Positions 14,062 through 15,626 of a DNA stretch of 15,626 nt are shown here, one piece after another. The DNA comes from CAZGTQ01 sp964528575. GTDB lineage: Bacteria; Planctomycetota; UBA1135; GCA-002686595. Below the pieces are notes generated by a model. It saw only the letters and a program-made list of their open reading frames with translations, had not been told where the DNA came from and made no database searches. Each line of letters starts with the position of its first letter. The first letter of the stretch is position 1. The stretch covers positions 1 through 15,626 of the forward strand of contig CAZGTQ010000283.1 in assembly GCA_964528575.1 (NCBI GenBank). Direction: 5' to 3'. A program made the translations under genes and the position numbers.

Positions 14062-15299
14062 CCCCGCGGGCGCCCGCGGGGACCCGCCTCGCCGCCCTCG
14101 TGGTCAACTACAACACCGGAGCGTTCGCGGAGGGCTGCGTCCGCTCGATCGAGCGCTCCTGGGCGGCCGCCGGACGCGCGCCCGCCGACCTAGAGATCGT
14201 CGTGCTCGACAACGCGTCGCCGCTGGACCAGTCCGCGGCGCTCGCGCGCATCGAGGCGCTCGGCGCCACCGTCGTGCGCAACCCGACGAACGACGGCTAC
14301 GCGCGCGGGATGAACCTCGCGTTCGAGCACACGAGCGGCGGCCCGCGCGACGTCGTCGCGATCCTCAACCCCGACCTCTTCTTCCCGCCGGACGCGCTCG
14401 AGCGCCTGCTCGGCTACGTCGCGACGCACGACGACGTCGGCGCGGTCGACCCGCGCGCGTTCATGGACCCCGCCTTCGAGGTGTGCTTGCCGCGCAACGT
14501 GCTCCCGACGCCGGCGGAGTGGGTGCGCGTGCTGCTCGCGCGCCTGTCGCCGTCGTACTGCCGCGCGTACGGGCGCCGCAGGCTCGGCGAGAACCTCGAG
14601 TGGTGGCTCGGCGAGGCTCCGATCGAGACGACGATGCTCTCGGGCTGCTGCGTCTTCCTGCGGCGCGAGGTCGTCGCGCGGATGCCGAGCCTGATGAACG
14701 AGCGCTACCCGCTCTACTTCGAGGACACCGACCTCTTCCGCACGGTCGAGTCGCTCGGCTACCGCGTCGTGCACCTGTCCGACGCGCGCCTGTTGCACTA
14801 CTGGTCGCGCTCCGTCGGCGCGTCGTGGGACCGCGAGAGCGACGCGATGAAGCGCTACCGCGTCTCGCAGAGCTTCTACTTCCGCAAGTTCTACGGCCGC
14901 GCCGGCTCAGCGTGGGTCCGCGCGCTCGACGCGCTCTCGCTCGCGCTCCCCAAGCGCCTGCTCGACCGCCCCGCGCACCGCTGCGAGCCGCTCGGAGTCT
15001 TCGCCGACCCGGTGACGATCCCGATGCCGCGGCCGGGGCGCTACGTGCTCGAGCTGACGGTCTCGCCGACGTTCCTGCTCACGGCGGGCATCCTCGTCGA
15101 GGGCGACGCCTGGCGCTGTCCGGCGGCGACGTGGGAGTGGTTCTTCGCCGGCCGCTACTGGTTTCGCGCGTACGACCTCGAGACGCGCGAGCTCGCGGGC
15201 GCGTGGACGTTCGACAAGTGCACCCCCGGCCGCTTCGCGCCGGTTGCCGCGGACGAGCTCGTCGGCGCCGGGAAGGGAGCGGGGGAGGGAGCGGCGTGA
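14058..15299 (+). CDS. Family-2 glycosyltransferase, rhamnosyltransferase-like, with extra C-terminal domain
   Basis: The 413-residue product adds a sugar, probably to the surface glycan exported by Wzm/Wzt, on the cytoplasmic face. The GT-A fold is shown by ALVVNYNTG near residue 13, VLDNAS, the NDGYARGMN loop, LNPD with Asp106 at the DxD position, SGCCVFLRREVV, and FEDTDL with Glu222/Asp223/Asp225. That combination is typical of WbbL-like rhamnosyltransferases (GT2), although the donor cannot be fixed from sequence. After about residue 300 comes roughly 110 residues with many aromatics (TWEWFFAGRYWFRAYD) and a beta-like pattern (RYVLELTVSP). This is not part of the catalytic fold and could bind glycan or lipid. 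The GTG start overlaps the wzt stop and has a good Shine-Dalgarno sequence; ATG codons further in would cut into the fold. The stop in turn overlaps the deacetylase GTG. Confidence 0.9.
   Translation: MTPRAPAGTRLAALVVNYNTGAFAEGCVRSIERSWAAAGRAPADLEIVVLDNASPLDQSAALARIEALGATVVRNPTNDGYARGMNLAFEHTSGGPRDVVAILNPDLFFPPDALERLLGYVATHDDVGAVDPRAFMDPAFEVCLPRNVLPTPAEWVRVLLARLSPSYCRAYGRRRLGENLEWWLGEAPIETTMLSGCCVFLRREVVARMPSLMNERYPLYFEDTDLFRTVESLGYRVVHLSDARLLHYWSRSVGASWDRESDAMKRYRVSQSFYFRKFYGRAGSAWVRALDALSLALPKRLLDRPAHRCEPLGVFADPVTIPMPRPGRYVLELTVSPTFLLTAGILVEGDAWRCPAATWEWFFAGRYWFRAYDLETRELAGAWTFDKCTPGRFAPVAADELVGAGKGAGEGAA
15271..15290 (+). promoter_or_regulatory. Purine-rich Shine-Dalgarno tract before the PIG-L gene
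   Basis: GGGAGC and GGGGGAGGGA in the last codons of the glycosyltransferase end 5 nt before GTG 15296, supporting that start and coupled translation. Confidence 0.6.
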
Positions 15300-15626
15300 G
15301 CGAGCGTGCGCCGCTGCCGCGGACGGCGGCGAGCCCGCGCGCCGGGCGGGTGCTGCTCTTCGCGCCGCACGCGGACGACGACGTGATCGGCGCGGGCGGG
15401 ACGGCGTGCCTGCACGCGCGGCAGGGCGACCCGGTGCGCGTCGTCGTCGCGTACGACGGCGTCGCGGGCGACCCCGCCCGGCGCCACCCCCCGGACGAGC
15501 TGCGCGCGCTGCGCCGGCGCGAGGCGCTCGCCGGGGGCGCGCACCTCGGCCTCCACGACTACACGTTCCTCGACCACCCCGAGGGCCACGAGCCGACCGC
15601 GGCGGAGCTCGAGCAGGCCGCGCGCC
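15296..15626 (+). CDS. PIG-L/LmbE-family deacetylase, N-terminal part (cut by window end)
   Basis: The visible 110 residues begin with a short linker, then the first beta strand VLLFAPHADDDVIGAGG. This is the family's zinc/catalytic motif (usually AHPDDE), here His25-Ala-Asp-Asp-Asp29, with Pro to Ala and Glu to Asp changes at non-ligand positions. The expected next elements follow: a helix (GTACLHARQGDPVRVVV), a loop DGVAGDPARR, and the helix ELRALRRREA before LGLHDYTFLDHPEGH. PIG-L enzymes remove N-acetyl groups from GlcNAc-containing molecules. Placed behind wzm-wzt and a glycosyltransferase, this one may deacetylate a sugar of the exported glycan or its lipid-linked precursor. GTG 15296 overlaps the glycosyltransferase stop (GTGA) and has a strong Shine-Dalgarno sequence. 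The C-terminal zinc ligand lies beyond the window. Confidence 0.88.
   Translation, partial: MSERAPLPRTAASPRAGRVLLFAPHADDDVIGAGGTACLHARQGDPVRVVVAYDGVAGDPARRHPPDELRALRRREALAGGAHLGLHDYTFLDHPEGHEPTAAELEQAAR

Noticed and set aside
1..15626. Mobile elements, CRISPR arrays, tRNA or rRNA genes, defence-system genes
   Set aside because: No transposase, integrase or nuclease motifs, no spaced direct-repeat arrays and no tRNA-like cloverleaf in the few gaps.

Overview
The window is about 15.6 kb of very GC-rich DNA from a diderm bacterium. It is densely coded, third codon positions are strongly G/C-biased, several genes overlap by 4 bp (ATGA/GTGA), and three CDSs start with GTG. Wzm/Wzt-type polysaccharide export genes and exported proteins imply an outer membrane. 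The wording of the Der GTPase (GIGIVD after DTGG, AGVRKKKS after the second switch) resembles planctomycete Der proteins as I remember them. Planctomycetota is therefore my best guess, at low to moderate confidence; myxobacterial or other high-GC 'deltaproteobacterial' origin is the main alternative. I see no insertion sequence, CRISPR array, tRNA or rRNA.

Layout, left to right. (1) 1-2158, plus strand: the tail of an unknown protein, then der, encoding the ribosome-assembly GTPase, coupled to a small lipoprotein gene. (2) 2245-8434, plus strand: a carbon-metabolism block. It holds a divergent phosphoketolase-family ThDP enzyme, an acyl-CoA synthetase (ADP-forming)/GNAT fusion with the architecture of the protein acetyltransferase Pat/PatZ, and a zinc alcohol dehydrogenase. 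The first two overlap by 4 bp; the third follows after 29 bp with a strong ribosome binding site. (3) 8459-11493, minus strand: a coupled pair of exported enzymes, a LolA-like domain fused to a C45-type Ntn hydrolase, then an alpha/beta hydrolase. (4) 11494-11791: a 298-bp divergent intergenic region with candidate promoters on both strands and two small hairpins. (5) 11792 to the end, plus strand: an ABC-dependent polysaccharide export operon with wzm, wzt (with a C-terminal glycan-recognition domain), a family-2 glycosyltransferase and the start of a PIG-L/LmbE deacetylase.

How the genes may work together (inference). Block 2 centres on acetyl groups: a phosphoketolase relative would yield acetyl phosphate, and the Pat-like fusion combines an apparently intact acyl-CoA synthetase half, including its phosphorylatable histidine, with a protein acetyltransferase half. 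Block 5 assembles, decorates and exports a surface glycan. Block 3 probably hydrolyses amide or ester substrates outside the cytoplasm. The least conventional items are the phosphoketolase-like/Pat-like/dehydrogenase cluster, the LolA-C45 fusion, and der, which has an Asp-to-Glu change in its first guanine-specificity motif and a tandem 15-bp duplication that copies its start codon.
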